A stretch of DNA of 64,000 nt from Lycorma delicatula (GCF_047948215.1 NC_134463.1:99662657-99726656), one strand, 5' to 3'. Positions 32,945-45,432 are shown, numbered from the stretch's first letter. A program made the numbers and translations. Notes: generated by a model from the letters alone, not told the origin.

Positions 32945-33075
32945 AGAATTCAATCGGTTGAATAAACGATTAGGCAAAAAATCTAATCCAAACCCCGTAT
33001 CGTGTGAACAGAGCATTCGATTCGGCAAAATAAACGATCAGGCAAAACATCGAACCGAAACCGTATCGCGAACTA
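32945..33075. repeat. Two tandem ~60 bp units next to the transposase 5' end
   Basis: AATAAACGATTAGGCAAAAA and AATAAACGATCAGGCAAAAC, each followed by a TCnAACC block and CCGTATCGTGTGAAC or CCGTATCGCGAAC. It lies upstream of the transposase start, where subterminal binding sites for the transposase/MADF pair would be expected; that role is inference. Confidence 0.55.
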
Positions 33076-33159
33076 AGAACTATTAATTAAATATGTAGAC
33101 ATGAAATATTTTTACCCAACTGCCCAAAAAGGAGTGTAATGTATTTAGAATGTATGAAT

Positions 33160-33360
33160 AAATGTTTCTTCCGCCGTAGCAGCTCAACAGCTGCGCCGAT
33201 TTAGATGTATGACCCCGCATTGGAATCCTTACCGTTAGTGGGGTTTGTTATCGAGTTACGGCAAGCGGAAAATTTCGCGTGGGTTTCAGTTCCCACGGCG
33301 AAATTTCAATATATAAACTTGATGGTTTTTTTATATTTATTGACCTGAAAAATCGAATAA
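33160..33360 (-). repeat. Dispersed repeat (family C), copy 3
   Basis: Ends in TTGACCTGAAAAATCGAATA, shared with 17155-17175. The left part is GC-richer (CCGCCGTAGCAGCTCAACAG) and contains the near-palindrome GAAATTTCGCGTGGG followed by CCCACGGCGAAATTTC-like pairing. Confidence 0.5.
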
Positions 33361-34663
33361 TATTTTCCGTAAATGTATTTCCCGTAGTTTTCTTGATATC
33401 CAACGTAAAACAGAAAATTCAGTGACGTAAAATATTTTTTTAGGTTTAAAGTATAATAATATAGTGTGTTACGGTTTATCTTGATAAATGAATATAATTG
33501 ATCCTTGTTCATTCGTGTGTATATATATATATATATTTTTTTTTAATATTATAAATTACGTAATATTCCGTTGTGGTTAGATTGGCTTTTGTATGTTATG
33601 TGCTAACAATATCATAATGTCTTATTTAAACACAAGACACAGAACTCTTGTTTGCGAGAAAGATTTGCAATATGTTGATTTTATTTTGTTGCCGAGTTGT
33701 AAGATTGGGTGAACGTATGTTTGTGTGCCTGTGTTTTTTATGAATATGAAGTAAATAACATTGTTAATAATTTTATACGCAATTATTTTTTATTTTCATT
33801 AAAAGCTATTTATATTAAAAAAAGTTTAAATTATTGTTATCCTTACTGTTAATCTGATTACGAATTTATAAAATATAAATAAATGATTTGTTAATAGAAA
33901 AAAGGAATTAGATATAAAGCGTACGTAATACACAGTTGTAGTGAACTGTACTGGACTTTGCTCCCTACGCGGAGACGTGTACTAACCTGCATACTAGACC
34001 AAGTATTGTAGTGGGACAGGTGGAGCGGATTTCTGCAGTCTACGTAAACAGCGCGTCGCGACGAGTATTGTTTGTTCATATCATAGAATTTTGTTAAAAA
34101 TACGTCAGTTTTATAGATCATACATCAGTATTACGTTACCAGAATCGAAGCTATTTATATTATATTGTTCAAGTAAGTCGTTAATATTTAAATTACTTTA
34201 TTTCTACACGTAATATTACTGTAATTACGATATAAAATAAGACGATAAAATAGAGCGTAATTATGTTTCGTTTAATTTTAATAATTTATTTATAAATGGA
34301 TATTTTGTTGCAGTAACTTTTTTGCTTATGTCATATATTGTAAAATGTTACATTTAATCAAAGCTGGTAACAACTATTTTAATAATAATCTTATTTATGT
34401 AAATTTTCACCAGTAGATCATTAAACATTTAAATAGTACCGTGCTTATGAATCTGAAAATATTTTACTGACTTAGAAAACTATTCGGAAAACTTAAACAT
34501 TCCTCATAATCGCCGTAAAGTTATTTTCTAGTATTCTAACAAAAGCCAGTCTTTGCAATATTCTAATTAAAAATAGCATATTCTTTGTCGTTATGGCATG
34601 TTACTTAGGCTTTCAAAAACATTGACTATTTAGATTAATTCGGTATAACTTTCTTTCTTTATT
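33361..34663. other. AT-rich intergenic sequence
   Basis: No gene recognised. A less AT-rich patch at 33935-34075 has no identifiable coding or RNA signature. Confidence 0.45.
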
Positions 34664-35005
34664 TGTGTGTGTGTGTGTGTGTGTGTTGTGTGTGTGTGTG
34701 TGTGTGTGTTGTGTATGTGTTGTGTGTGTGTGTGTGTTGTGTGTGTGTGTGTGTTGTGTGTGTGTGTGTGTGTTGTGTGTGTGTGTGTGTTGTGTGTGTG
34801 TGTGTGTGTTGTGTGTGTGTGTTGTGTGTGTGTGTGTGTTGTGTGTGTGTGTGTGTGTTGTGTGTGTGTGTGTTGTGTGTGTGTGTGTTGTGTGTGTGTG
34901 TGTTGTGTGTGTGTGTGTGTGATATGTGTGTGTGTGTGATGTGTGTGTGTGATGTGTGTGTGTGATGTGTGTGTGTGTGATGTGTGTGTGTGATGTGTGT
35001 GTGTG

Positions 35006-35065
<60 letters not shown>

Positions 35066-35066
35066 T
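34664..35066. repeat. ~400 bp compound (TG)n microsatellite
   Basis: (TG) tracts are broken at 8-20 bp intervals by an extra T (TTG) in the first 260 bp, and by GATGTG in the next 90 bp, ending in a pure (TG) tract of about 50 bp. The Cys/Val open frames across it in all plus frames are artefacts. Confidence 0.97.
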
Positions 35067-35199
35067 GCTTTTTAGTTAGAATATTAGACCTTATATGTAG
35101 TAAGAATATTATTTTTTATCTTGGAGTGAAATTAAAGAAAAAACATGGCTATTTCAAGCGCGTAACATAATTATACTTTTGATTGGTACCTTTTTTGTT

Positions 35200-35800
35200 T
35201 TAGCTTGTTTCCCAACTCCCTGGGCTGGATTCACGCTGAAGCATAGCACAGCCCAGGAAATATCCACTTTATTGGACCGTTTCAGTACCTACCTCTAACC
35301 CCTACGGCAAGGTATCCAGGCCCGATTATGTCGTTCCTGATCCCCACCCTAGGGACGGGACTCGGTCTTGATGCCTTGTCGCCAATCTCAGTATACCATA
35401 AAGAGAGCCCACACCGGGTGTCGATCTTTATCAGCTGCCTGCCTCTAATCGGGTCCCTCAAAGAGGCTTGGTCTTAACAGCTCGATAGCGACGGAGTCCT
35501 CGTGTCTCATCATCGCCGCCCATCCGGCAAGCCCAGACGAACGAGGACTACACAGGAGGCTGTCCATCATCCCCTCGGTACCTCGTCCTCCTTGCCTTTG
35601 TGCAAGGAGCACAAAGACAATATATAATATTGTTGTTATATATTCTGACACAGCCCTAAATTTGTGGACTCCAGATAGCATTGTCGGTACATTCGTGTGT
35701 ATATCGAGAGGTCCAGTTAGTTGTTCGCAGTTGCCTCTTTCGACCATCCACCGTCAACACCTGAACACAACATATTCAGGAGAGTCGTTGTCTCTCCTGA
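35200..35800 (-). pseudogene. R1-like LINE 3' end (C-terminus and 3' UTR)
   Basis: On the minus strand a frame from about 35747 reads 'ERGNCEQLTGPLDIHTNVP' then 'TMLSGVHKFRAVSEYITTIL', the pattern that ends R1/LOA-type LINE ORFs. It is followed by a GC-rich 3' UTR-like tail down to about 35200. UTR words such as GGGACTCGGTCTT and CCAGGCCCG resemble those of the tails at 13936 and 63612. No catalytic domain is left (5' truncation). Confidence 0.55.
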
Positions 35801-35807
35801 ATATGTT
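35769..35807. repeat. 16 bp perfect hairpin followed by T-run
   Basis: AACATATTCAGGAGAG (35769-35784), a 7 nt loop and CTCTCCTGAATATGTT (35792-35807), then TTT. It lies at the 5' edge of the LINE tail; the homologous copy at 30233 has only one arm. Probably created by an inverted duplication at the insertion junction. Confidence 0.85.
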
Positions 35808-36279
35808 TTTTATTTATGTTAAAACTTGTTTAAAAATATTTTTATTGAACGAAATTAAAAAAAATATCTCACGGCGCAGACTTTGACCTTGCACATTTAA
35901 GTCTAGTATGTTAACAATTGCTCAGAATTATGTTAGCATATGCTAAACGCAACTGTTACAGAATTAGATAAAAATAAAAATTGGTTTTCCAATTTAAAAT
36001 GGTGTTCATTCATTATGGGATATTATTTCACAATGGGTCGGCTGAAAATTATTAAAATAAAAAAATGCAAACTTTCATTTACCATTTTGTAATTTGCCTT
36101 ATCCAAAAGCAACTTGCCGTACGGAGAAAAGTAAACTATAAAGTACTTTTAAAAACTATACTATTCACTTAACTCGCACATTTAACATATTCTACATGCT
36201 TAATTAACTAAAGCAAATAATAATATGCAGGCATAATAATTTTCATACTCAGAACGAGATATTACACTGCGTACAAATA
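35808..36279. other. AT-rich intergenic sequence
   Basis: Nothing recognised. Confidence 0.5.
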
Positions 36280-38300
36280 GTGTGACAGATCGCTATCTTA
36301 TATTTAAGCCGTTCATGCATGCACAGGTAACAATTTTGCAAATATATTTATCAATATTATTTAATCATTTAACTGTGAAACGTTATATAATTAATGTGTA
36401 GCTAATTAATTAAGTTGTAACTCTACAAGGTATTATACTGTTAAAAGTAAAAATTGGAGAAAAAATCTGAAACAAATTAGGATTTACAGTGGACAGATGT
36501 AAATTTGGATTTACGTTAATCAGACGAAGTTAGCGAGCAAAGCGAGCGTAAGTTATGTTTGATTAGATTATGTTGATTCCGTGTAATGACTCCACCTTTC
36601 GCGAACTCCACCTTTCCTTTCTTTTTCCTGTTTAGCCTCCGGTAATTACCGTTCAGGTAATACTTCAGAGAATTAATGAAGATGAAGGTAAATGAAGTGT
36701 AGTCTGTACAATCTCAGTTCGACCATTCTGTCCACCTAATCAAACATAACCTACGCTCTTTAACTTCGTCTAATTATCGTTAAATGTACAAATTATATAT
36801 ATATATATTTTACCTATTTAGGTGGCCAGTAGACAGCTTCATTGTATCCTGACTAAATGATAGAGTTGCCAAAACAGCTGATAACAACAATACTGTCATT
36901 ACAAATTCTGATGAAGAATACTAAGATACAAGACTTGAAACTTGTATTTTTATTAATTATATAACATATTTTTCAACATACTTCAATTTGAAAAAGATTG
37001 AGGTTGAGGACGTTCAGGCTAACAATTACCGATTTTTCTCTAGAAGTACAGAAGAATATTCAGTCCTATTTTACGGGTAAATTTTTTTTTTTACGAAATT
37101 AGTATCTATGTCGATAATATTCCTTTAGTTTCTTCGTTGATCCAATAAGTGCATAATTCAAAAAAAGGCTTTTCAAGTATGATTTAAAAAAGAGTATTAA
37201 TGTTCTTAATTAATAAATGAAGCAGTGTTTAATTGCAGAACGTAAAAACAGATAATAAATTGAACTTTTAAGTTGAAAAGGTTATTTAAAGACATAATTG
37301 TCCGATTGTCCGTGTAGTATCGTTATTAATTCTTGTTTATTGAAGTACCCAATTCAGAATCACAAATTTTTTCTTTAATACCTTCACATAGATACACATT
37401 CATGCTCAATTATAGTTATTGTGAGAAGGCAAATTATTTAGGATTTAAAAGGTGAACAGTCGTACTAATATTCGAACCCAGACCTTTACAGTTAAAAAAA
37501 TACAAAACACTACGACAGAGAAAAATATTAATTTTTATATCTTTCTGTAGCTTATGAAATATGTAACAAAATTTTATTTCGTTTCTATAGATCCGTAATA
37601 TTATATTATTTTTTATATCTTAGATAATTTTTTTTTTAATAAATTAAAAATGTATATTTTTCTAATACTAGTACCGCTAAATGTATTTTTCAAAATTCTA
37701 ATTTTTGTGTTAAAAAAATTTACATGTACGCGTACATTTTTATGTGAAATAATTAGTTTATTACCTATGACTAGATAAAAGTTAGGAAGTAATTCAGTTA
37801 CATTACTGAGAGAACTTTCAAAAAAGCTACATCTTTTCTCACAAGTTAAATGTAATTTAGAAAAATTTTTAATAAACATAGCAAACTTTGCATGTATGTA
37901 TTATAAGTGCTACAATAGTTGGTTGAGTCGATGTGGTGCGAGTAACAAGTTACTCTAGAAAATTCTATAGCCATTCTCAACAGTAAAAAGAACTTCATGC
38001 CTGGCTTAATAAAGAAAGTGGGGAGTGAAGTAGTTTCCATTGACTTCTTTACCTAGTCATATACATGGTTGCATGTCGCCTGCAAAATTTACTGAAATGT
38101 AGGTGGTATTCAGCCATAAATATGACACCTTTGTTTTGTTCTTCATAAGGGCTCGGTGCAGATCTGTGATGGTATTCGAAAATCTTAGAGGAAAAGCTCT
38201 GCCTGGAGTCTCTTATACCTCATAGTTGGTTTCACGCGTCACAATCATAAAAAAAAGCCGACAAAACAGTTTTTAAGACTTTCCCGGTACTTCGACAAAA
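36280..38300. mobile_element. Non-coding ~2 kb element (family E), copy 2, inverted
   Basis: Reverse-complement counterpart of 23558-25765; see that entry for shared landmarks. The edge at 38285-38295 is GACTTTCCCGG. It lacks about 500 bp present in copy 1 and carries a SINE at 36612-36729. Both copies share the GACGAAGTTAGCGAGC core followed by sequence that pairs with it. Confidence 0.75.
36612..36729 (-). repeat. Truncated family A SINE inside family E copy 2
   Basis: Contains CTTTTTCCTGTTTAGCCTCC, GGTAATTACCGTTCAGGTAA and TCTCAGTTCGACCATTC. It lacks the tRNA head (5'-truncated on the minus strand). A 7 bp TCCACCT repeat on each side may be the target-site duplication. It splits the palindromic core of the host element. 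Confidence 0.75.
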
Positions 38301-38758
38301 TATTAAATTTTTTAATCTAACTTGAAAAAATTGTTGTGTTGCTTCCTTTTTATTTTTATAACTGAAATCGTCAAAATATTTTTTTCAGATAATTTAATCG
38401 TTTTATAAACTCATTGCTGACATTATTTGTTTTATAAACTTCGTAAGCAATTCTATACTGACTTAAATTGCTCGGACAAAAATGATTAGATTCTTAGTCA
38501 ATTTTTGCTTTGATTTCAATTTCGCTGATCTGACTGTTTTTCACGTAATTAATTATTTCTTAACTGCCTAGACTTTTGACAATTAAAACATCGTCGTCAG
38601 CATGCACATAATCACTCATATTACACCCGTTAAATACATTTTTGTAATTAATGGTTACGAATCTACTCGTAGAGTGGTAGTTTGTTTTCCAGTTCGTAAT
38701 CTTCTTTTGTTGCAATTGTAAAAGACCGGATTTTTTTAAACAATGACTTTAACAATTA
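38301..38758. other. AT-rich intergenic sequence
   Basis: Nothing recognised. Confidence 0.5.
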
Positions 38759-38917
38759 ATTTCTGTACCTTTCTTTTTCCTGTTTAGCCTCCGGTAACTA
38801 CCGTTTAAATAATTCTTCAGAGGATGAATGAGGATGATATGTATGAGTGTAAATGAAGTGTAGTCTTGTACATTCTCAGTTCGATCGTACCTGAGATGTG
38901 TGGTTATTTCTGTACCT
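38759..38917 (-). repeat. Truncated family A SINE with 12 bp target-site duplication
   Basis: The SINE (38771-38905) is flanked by ATTTCTGTACCT at 38759-38770 and 38906-38917. On the minus strand it starts within the body and ends in GGCTAAACAGGAAAAAGAA, so it is 5'-truncated, as expected for LINE-type mobilisation. Confidence 0.9.
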
Positions 38918-40989
38918 GTACTTTAAAATCATTCACGTTTTTAAATACTCAGGAAACAAATTTATTATTCGAAAGAAAATAATTTGCTCGTTATAATCGA
39001 CTTCTAACTTCGTTATTAGCTCATTAAAACAAACATTACTATACATTTATAAGATAAGAAACCAAATTTTTTTTTACATTTTTGTCAGTTACAACCGGAT
39101 TCTCGTTACAACGACCTCTTCATTAGCGACTTCTACTGTATATTTCAATATCAATTGAAAGTTACTAACATTTAAAAGTTAGTAACTTTTAAATCATATA
39201 TAGTGGAATTGTCTCAATTTATAAATTTATAAACGGTAATGCTGATTAGAATTGAATATGATGATGATGATTTTTTTCTTGTTTTTAAGTTTGTAAATTT
39301 TTTTTTTAAATCGAACACATTTGTTCTTTAATCAACGTTAATTTACCCGTCCTAAATTTTTTTTTCACATTTATATTAAGCATTAAATTAATTTAACCAG
39401 ACTTAAATTAATGTAGACCTCTATTCCCGATTTTCTTTGGGTCGGAAAATTTCGCATTTCATTTTTCTGTATTTTTCCATTTTTAAGTTCTCTTTTCGAA
39501 TTCTTTCACTACTATCTACAACCATTTTTAACTCGGTCTATTCCAACTCCTACCTCTTATTAGAAAAAAAAAACAAATGTTGAATATCGTAATTAATTAT
39601 TTTTTTACAATGCCCGAAACATAAAGCATTTTTACTCTTAGCACGTCCATGGAAATCATACATTTTAAAATATTCATTACTGAGACGCTGTAATTAATTC
39701 TATTAATTATATTCAAAGAGTAGATTTAAAGTTAATATTATTTTTAATTTAGTTTTGTTATGTTACGATAACTCTTCATACTTTCATTTTTTGCTTAAAC
39801 CTACAAATAGCTCTAGCGATTGATATGCGATGTAAAATTGTAGAAGATGATCGATTTGCGTTTCGTGGTTATACGATGGTTTCATTGCAATGTCATGAAA
39901 TATCTTTTAACGATTAAGCTTCTTGAGGATGAATATATTTTTTGATAATTTTTCTTTAAAAAGTCACAGAATATTTTTGTTTAATATCGTATTTATTTAT
40001 TTTTAAGTCGTAATAATTGTCATAACATTAATAGAATTTTATTAAGCTCTACATTTCCAAGATACTTTTTTTCGTTTAATAATTAAAAAGCGATGTATCT
40101 TTTAAATTGAAAACTAAATTATTAAGTGTTTAAAAATTTTATTTTTATAAGATAGGTGGCGGTAAGTAACGTATATAAATAGAGTAAAAACGCAGCTGCC
40201 TTATATAGATAATTGATTTACTTTTAATGGGCGAATGTCTTCCTTAGCAAAGCTAAGCTAAACAGTCCTTCCTTTTCCTCTATCCCCTGTTCATCTTCCT
40301 CCGCCCTTTTAGCATCAAATTTACCACTCCTTCCTCTTTTTTTTCTTAAACGACAAGCTTTTTACGTAATCAGGGAGTTTGAGTTAGATGAGACGAAGTA
40401 AAAAAAGAGGGTTTATTCTGATAGAGTTAGCTGAATGATTGATTGTGATTCTGGTTTTAATAAGAGTATGGGTGGGCGGCAGGTAAAGAGGGGCTAAAAC
40501 TAGTCAGGAAGAGTGTGGTACCGAAGAGAAGGAGGGGTTTAAGCGGAGGACCTAAAGAACTCCAATCGGTAAGACGGGTTTTTTTAAATAATGCTAACCC
40601 GTGAATACTATAGGCAGGCGTATTTACTGGAAATAAATGTGTATAAAAATGATATTCTTTGTGATTGGTCTTAATAAAAACAGAGATAATAAATAATTTT
40701 TTGTTGTTGTAATTTATTAAATTTACCATAAGTTATTGATAATATACATTCTCTGTTTCGTTTTTCTCTCTCCAAGACGTATTGGAATACAGAGGATATT
40801 TTTTTCTATAATCAATAAAAATCAGCCCTATGCAAAAATTTACAAACACTATTTTTTAGAACATCTCAACTCTGAATTTGTCAAAAATAATTTGTATGTT
40901 AACATATTTTTAACATTATTATCCAAAGTACAATTTTAGAATTTGCAACCGGGTTTCTTAAAATTAATAAAAAAAGCAGATTTATTGTT
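38918..40989. other. AT-rich intergenic sequence with strand-asymmetric patch
   Basis: No gene recognised. 40255-40350 is strongly pyrimidine-rich and 40385-40560 purine-rich on the plus strand. Open frames here follow from this skew. Confidence 0.45.
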
Positions 40990-41640
40990 TAGCCCACCGA
41001 GCTGGTTCATCGTAGGTCCGGTCGGGGGGGAAAAAAGTCGTTTAACAGTTAATTTTCGAAGTCGAAGGTTCTAAGGTTCAAATTCTAAAGGTTAGTTGCT
41101 TTTATACGATTTGAATACTAGGTGGTGGTGGCTACCGGTGTACTTTGGTGGTTGGGATTCAATTAACCAACATCACAGAAATGGTTGGCCAGAATCTAAA
41201 CAAGACTACTCCTCATTTATTAAATATTATTTAAACCGCTTACCAATATATTATTCGTTTTCCTCAAGCGCTTTCGGCTATTCTGCCATCTTCAGGAGGG
41301 ACAATAATTTATAATTGAAATAGATAATAGTTTAAAACTCACATATTTAAATATAACAATTGAGATACTATTACAATATGGACGTAATTACTTGGATTTA
41401 TGACTTTTACAAAATGGCGATCAATTTTGTGTGAGTTTTAAACTATTATTTATTTCAATTATAAATTAAAACCCCTCCTGAAGATGGCAGAATAACCGAA
41501 AACGATTGAGAGAAATGAATAATATATTTGTAAGCAGTTTATATTACATATAATAATTATATTTTACCAACGGGGCCACGTTAGAAAAGCTTACTCTTCA
41601 TTTACATGTTATACGTATCATAATCTCATTGAGTCGTACA
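40990..41640 (+). repeat. Family A SINE split by a fold-back element
   Basis: The head side starts at 40990 (AGCCCACCGAGCTGGTTCAT) and runs on through ACCGGTGTACTTTGGTGGTT to CTACTCCTCATTTA (about 41214). The SINE resumes at about 41600 with TTACTCTTCATTTACATG and ATACGTATCATAATCTCATT. The interrupting sequence is the inverted repeat at 41213-41600. The doubled ACTCYTCATTTA is a probable target-site duplication. Confidence 0.7.
41213..41600. mobile_element. Fold-back/MITE-like element, ~135 bp arms
   Basis: The left arm (about 41213-41345) pairs with the right arm (about 41425-41560): TTCGGCTATTCTGCCATCTT and CTTCAGGAGG on the left match the complement of CCTCCTGAAGATGGCAGAAT on the right, and AATAGTTTAAAACTCACA matches its complement. 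The spacer is about 80 bp. No coding sequence. Inserted in a SINE. Confidence 0.8.
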
Positions 41641-42159
41641 GTTAAAAATATTAAAATCTAGCAGTTCAATTTAAAAAATATCTCATATGATTCTGATAAA
41701 ATTTTAATATTACATCTATTTTCTTTTGTGGAATCTTTTAATTTTTTTATAAATTCTTTCAGGAAATTGTATTAAAGCACTTCATATTATTAGCTGAAAT
41801 TTTTAAAAATACCTTGGGAACTTTAATAATAATTACAATATCTTAGTTTTTAAATCGATTTCAAATAATGGTATTTATTTTACAAAGAGCTCCTGCAGTG
41901 AATTTTTTATTCGTAGTGCTAAACAGATAAGAAATTACTCCTGCATTTCGGTAGCCTTTGTATGCATGTCCCGAAATACGTTTGGCTCGCTGAAGAAGCA
42001 ACGGAAAAACATTTCATCCTTTCAATTCTTGGTAAACCTGAAACGGGATTGTCTTTCATCGGTCTTAATCTTCTTGGAAATTGCTATATCAGTTTAAGGA
42101 ATGAATTTCTTCTCATTCTAATCATTTTTATCCATTATAGTTATGGTACCTAACACAAA
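41641..42159. other. AT-rich intergenic sequence
   Basis: The open frame 41962-42153 is unrecognised. No other signal. Confidence 0.4.
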
Positions 42160-42520
42160 AAACAAAAAAATATATTATAAGAATAGGATTTCCTATCTCT
42201 AACATCGGATGCTTCATTAGACTGAATTTCCTCTTTCATTGTTATTATTTCAAAATTCCCTTTTCGACTCTTTTTATTAACGTTACCACTCAGACACGGA
42301 GATCGGCTTTTTTCTATAGGTAAAGATAACACCCTGTCTAAAGGTATAGATTACAACCCACTAGTTACTGCATTCTGATGACTTGAAGAGTCCTTGTTAT
42401 TGTGTGATAAGGTGTTGCTTCTGATTGACTCGGAGATTCAATTTCATGAATAAGTGCTTCACAATGATCCTAAATACCTTTTGGGTAAAACCAGAACTAC
42501 TGACGCCTCCTAAAATTAAA
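42160..42520 (-). pseudogene. Possible degenerate host coding sequence
   Basis: On the minus strand a polar, protein-like reading runs across three frames: 'GGVSSSGFTQKVF' (about 42475-42512), then 'CEALIHEIESPSQSEATPY' (about 42405-42465), then 'NNKDSSSHQNAVTSGL' and, after one stop, 'IPLDRVLSLPIEKSRSPCLS' and 'KEEIQSNEASDVRDRKSYSY' ending near 42180. Composition (Ser, Glu, Lys, Asn) resembles a disordered region of a real protein and differs from the Phe/Ile/Tyr noise elsewhere. A TTAATTTTAG acceptor-like site precedes it. No family is recognised. It could be a decayed exon, a retrocopy, or chance. Confidence 0.25.
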
Positions 42521-45239
42521 CATAAAAAAGATAGAGATATCCTTGTCACTGTCACCTGCAGCCAAATAAACACAACTTATATTTAAAGGGTGTTACGTCT
42601 CATCGCTAGCGAGGAAGATCTCGGACATAGTACGAACGAGAACGATAAAACATTTATTGTATTAAATACATCGGTCATCATTTCATTTCTCTTTGCACGA
42701 AGACGGGGCCTTGCTGCAAACAATAATACTGCTCATTTATTAGTGGTCATTCTCCTTATAAACATTATCCCGTTAGTATTGAAATCTTTTGTATGATATA
42801 GGGATATTTTCCCTTGGACTTTTAACCGCCTAAAAAAATTCTCAAAAAAAAATTTTTTGACACAACATAGTCATATTTTTCTGAGAAAATTGGGATAAAT
42901 CATTTTTTTTATATTTTTCCTCTCGCACCAATTATAATCATATCTTCGATTCACTAAAAGTGTGTTCGGTATTACCAGTAAATTCTTTTATCATTTTATT
43001 CAGATTATAAATTGGAAACTTCACCGATCCGTAACTTGCTTTTGAATGACTAATTTTTTTAAATCTATGAGAATGGCAGAGGTTGCTACCGTTCTTAAGG
43101 TTCTAGGTTTAAATCCTGCAAAATTTATTTCTCAACTTAATGCTTAAAATTTTAAATTAACATAAAAAAATAACAGTACGATATTACTAATAATTTATCT
43201 TCAGTAAGACGTTGAAGAAATTCATACTCTTGTGATATCTACAAATAGCGAAGATTGTAATTTTTTTTAAACTTTTTTCTTGTATAAATTTAGTACATTT
43301 ATAAATTGTTTATTTTACGACTTATATTTTTATAAATAAAGTCACATATTCTACAGAGAATTCTCATCCAATTTATATATTTTGTTACTAGCCGTAATAC
43401 AATTCTTAATAGCATATTTATTAATCAGTTTTTTATTTTTTTTATGCCTTTTTTTATTTAAACCTCATAAGGTTTTCTTACTCTTGCATATTAAATCGTT
43501 TTATTTAACTTTTTTTTTAAATTAATTAACATTGGATAACACGATTTCCTTATTCTCTGCTCGTTTGTCGTTGTTTATTGTTAATTTCATTTATCACTAC
43601 TTGTCTTCCAGTATATACATTCATCTACCCTTAAATTTGATTACTTAGTGTTGTTAGAAGAGTAAAAAGTAATGAATAATTAGTATAATAATTCGCAATT
43701 GAAAAATAACTTTTAACGAAAGTCGTGATTAAAGAACACCACAACTCTGTAAATAGGAAGGATGACAGCAAGCCTGTCTTCGGAAGGAATGGAACGAGTT
43801 AAAAGAGAAATAACTAAAAGGGGGGACACATTACTTAATGGGAACAAAAGTTCAACCCTTGAAAGAGGAACTCGGCGGCATTCATCCTTTATCCCTTGTA
43901 CCATACTATAACGTAGAGTACCATCTATATTCCTTTACTTTCTTTGTCTTTATCATCTGTTGTCCGTATCTTTATCTTTCTCTTTTTCTAATGTCTTGTT
44001 GTTGTCTTCATTTCACCTAACTAATGGACTTTACCCGGCGTCATTCATTTTACGTTTGGTTGTTCTTTTTGGCTTTTAAGAAATCAATTCATCTGCACTT
44101 AGAAAAATTGCTGAAAAAAGTACATTTTATTTCATTTCTTTTTTTCAATTTTAAGAATTAGGGTAAGGTACTATGTAACTATTCTGTTTTTCTCTTCATT
44201 TTGAAATTGTGGTTTTTAATATCAGATGGGCAACGCGTTCATAAAATAGTATTTTTTTTATTTAACTAGATTACGTGGTAGTAAATCAAGAAATTATATT
44301 TCCATGCGGACGATGTTAGGTTCGAGCAAATTATCCAAGACGTTAGTTATTGTTTATAATTAGGTTCTTCAAATGAATAATAATGTATTCGATATACCTG
44401 GCGGTATTGAAAGGCGGACTGGTTTTGTCACAGTCTTTTATACGGGTGATTACTGATTTTAATTCTTTATACTGCATTTTTCCCTAGCTAAAGAATGTCA
44501 ACATTGTATTCCTACGCATACGATTAAAGCGTATGGGATAAGCTAATCTTTTAAAAAAAGGAATTTCATATCGCATTCTCTGTCATCGGATTCTTGTTTA
44601 CCTTCGATGTTAAAAAAAAGAGGAGTTTCTTTCTGTTTGCTAGTCACCTTTGACAATCTATACGTAGGTAAAGTCTTTCTTTTCCCTTTAATTGTACTTC
44701 AAGTGAGATTGCAGTACAAATTAAGAAGGAAGTGAAGACTTCCTTCTTTTTTCACTTGTCTTTAACTATATTTGATGGTAATTTCTGATTAAACTTTTGA
44801 TTGGATGGAGGAGTTTGGTAGAACGGTTTATGATTCAGTTGGATAGTTTTACATGCCACATAATTCGGGAGGTATGCAAGATAGTTCCGTTAGAAATCTT
44901 GTAGCCGTTCTCGAGCGGCTCTAAATTTCTGGAGGAAAATCCATTTTTAAAGAAACATATAGATATTCAACGAATCAATTTGTGAGCACTAATGTGCTAT
45001 TTCAATCTAGAAAAAATTTAGAAACTTCTTCCCAAAGAATTGCTGGCGGGATAGGGGCCTACTATGTGCAAAGAAACGTGAAATATTTCTTAAATAGGTT
45101 TTTTGTTCTATAACTGTAGTTCCTACGAAGTTTATTTGTCGTTTCTCATCGCCTTTCCATTTCCCTTACATTTTATTATCCATATTCCTCGTTTTCTAAC
45201 ATTTGGGTACATGTATGCATCAGAAAAGTAGCGACATCA
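42521..45239. other. AT-rich intergenic sequence
   Basis: No gene recognised. 44723-44750 contains an 11 bp hairpin (AAGAAGGAAGT / ACTTCCTTCTT). Confidence 0.45.
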
Positions 45240-45243
45240 ACCT

Positions 45244-45432
45244 TCAGATTCTGTTGAAGGATTGGCTTTTATAATTTCTAAGGATAGTAGTACTTCTAGA
45301 ACAGCCAACCCTTGGTGTGGTTATTCCGGTGGTCTCGTAGACCAACACGGGGTAAATTCTTCTCTTCTGATTAGGGAGTTGTCCCCTAAGCAACAGCCCC
45401 ATGCTGCTGTGTCTTGTTCGGGGGTTGAACAT
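45244..45432 (-). other. GC-richer island, possible LINE 3' UTR fragment
   Basis: An isolated less AT-rich patch with an open minus-strand frame containing 'YPVLVYETTGITTPRVG'. The texture resembles the LINE tails elsewhere in the window but there is no diagnostic motif. Confidence 0.25.

Noticed and set aside
34663..34965. Three long overlapping Cys/Val open frames
   Set aside because: Products of a TG microsatellite, which is open in all plus frames.
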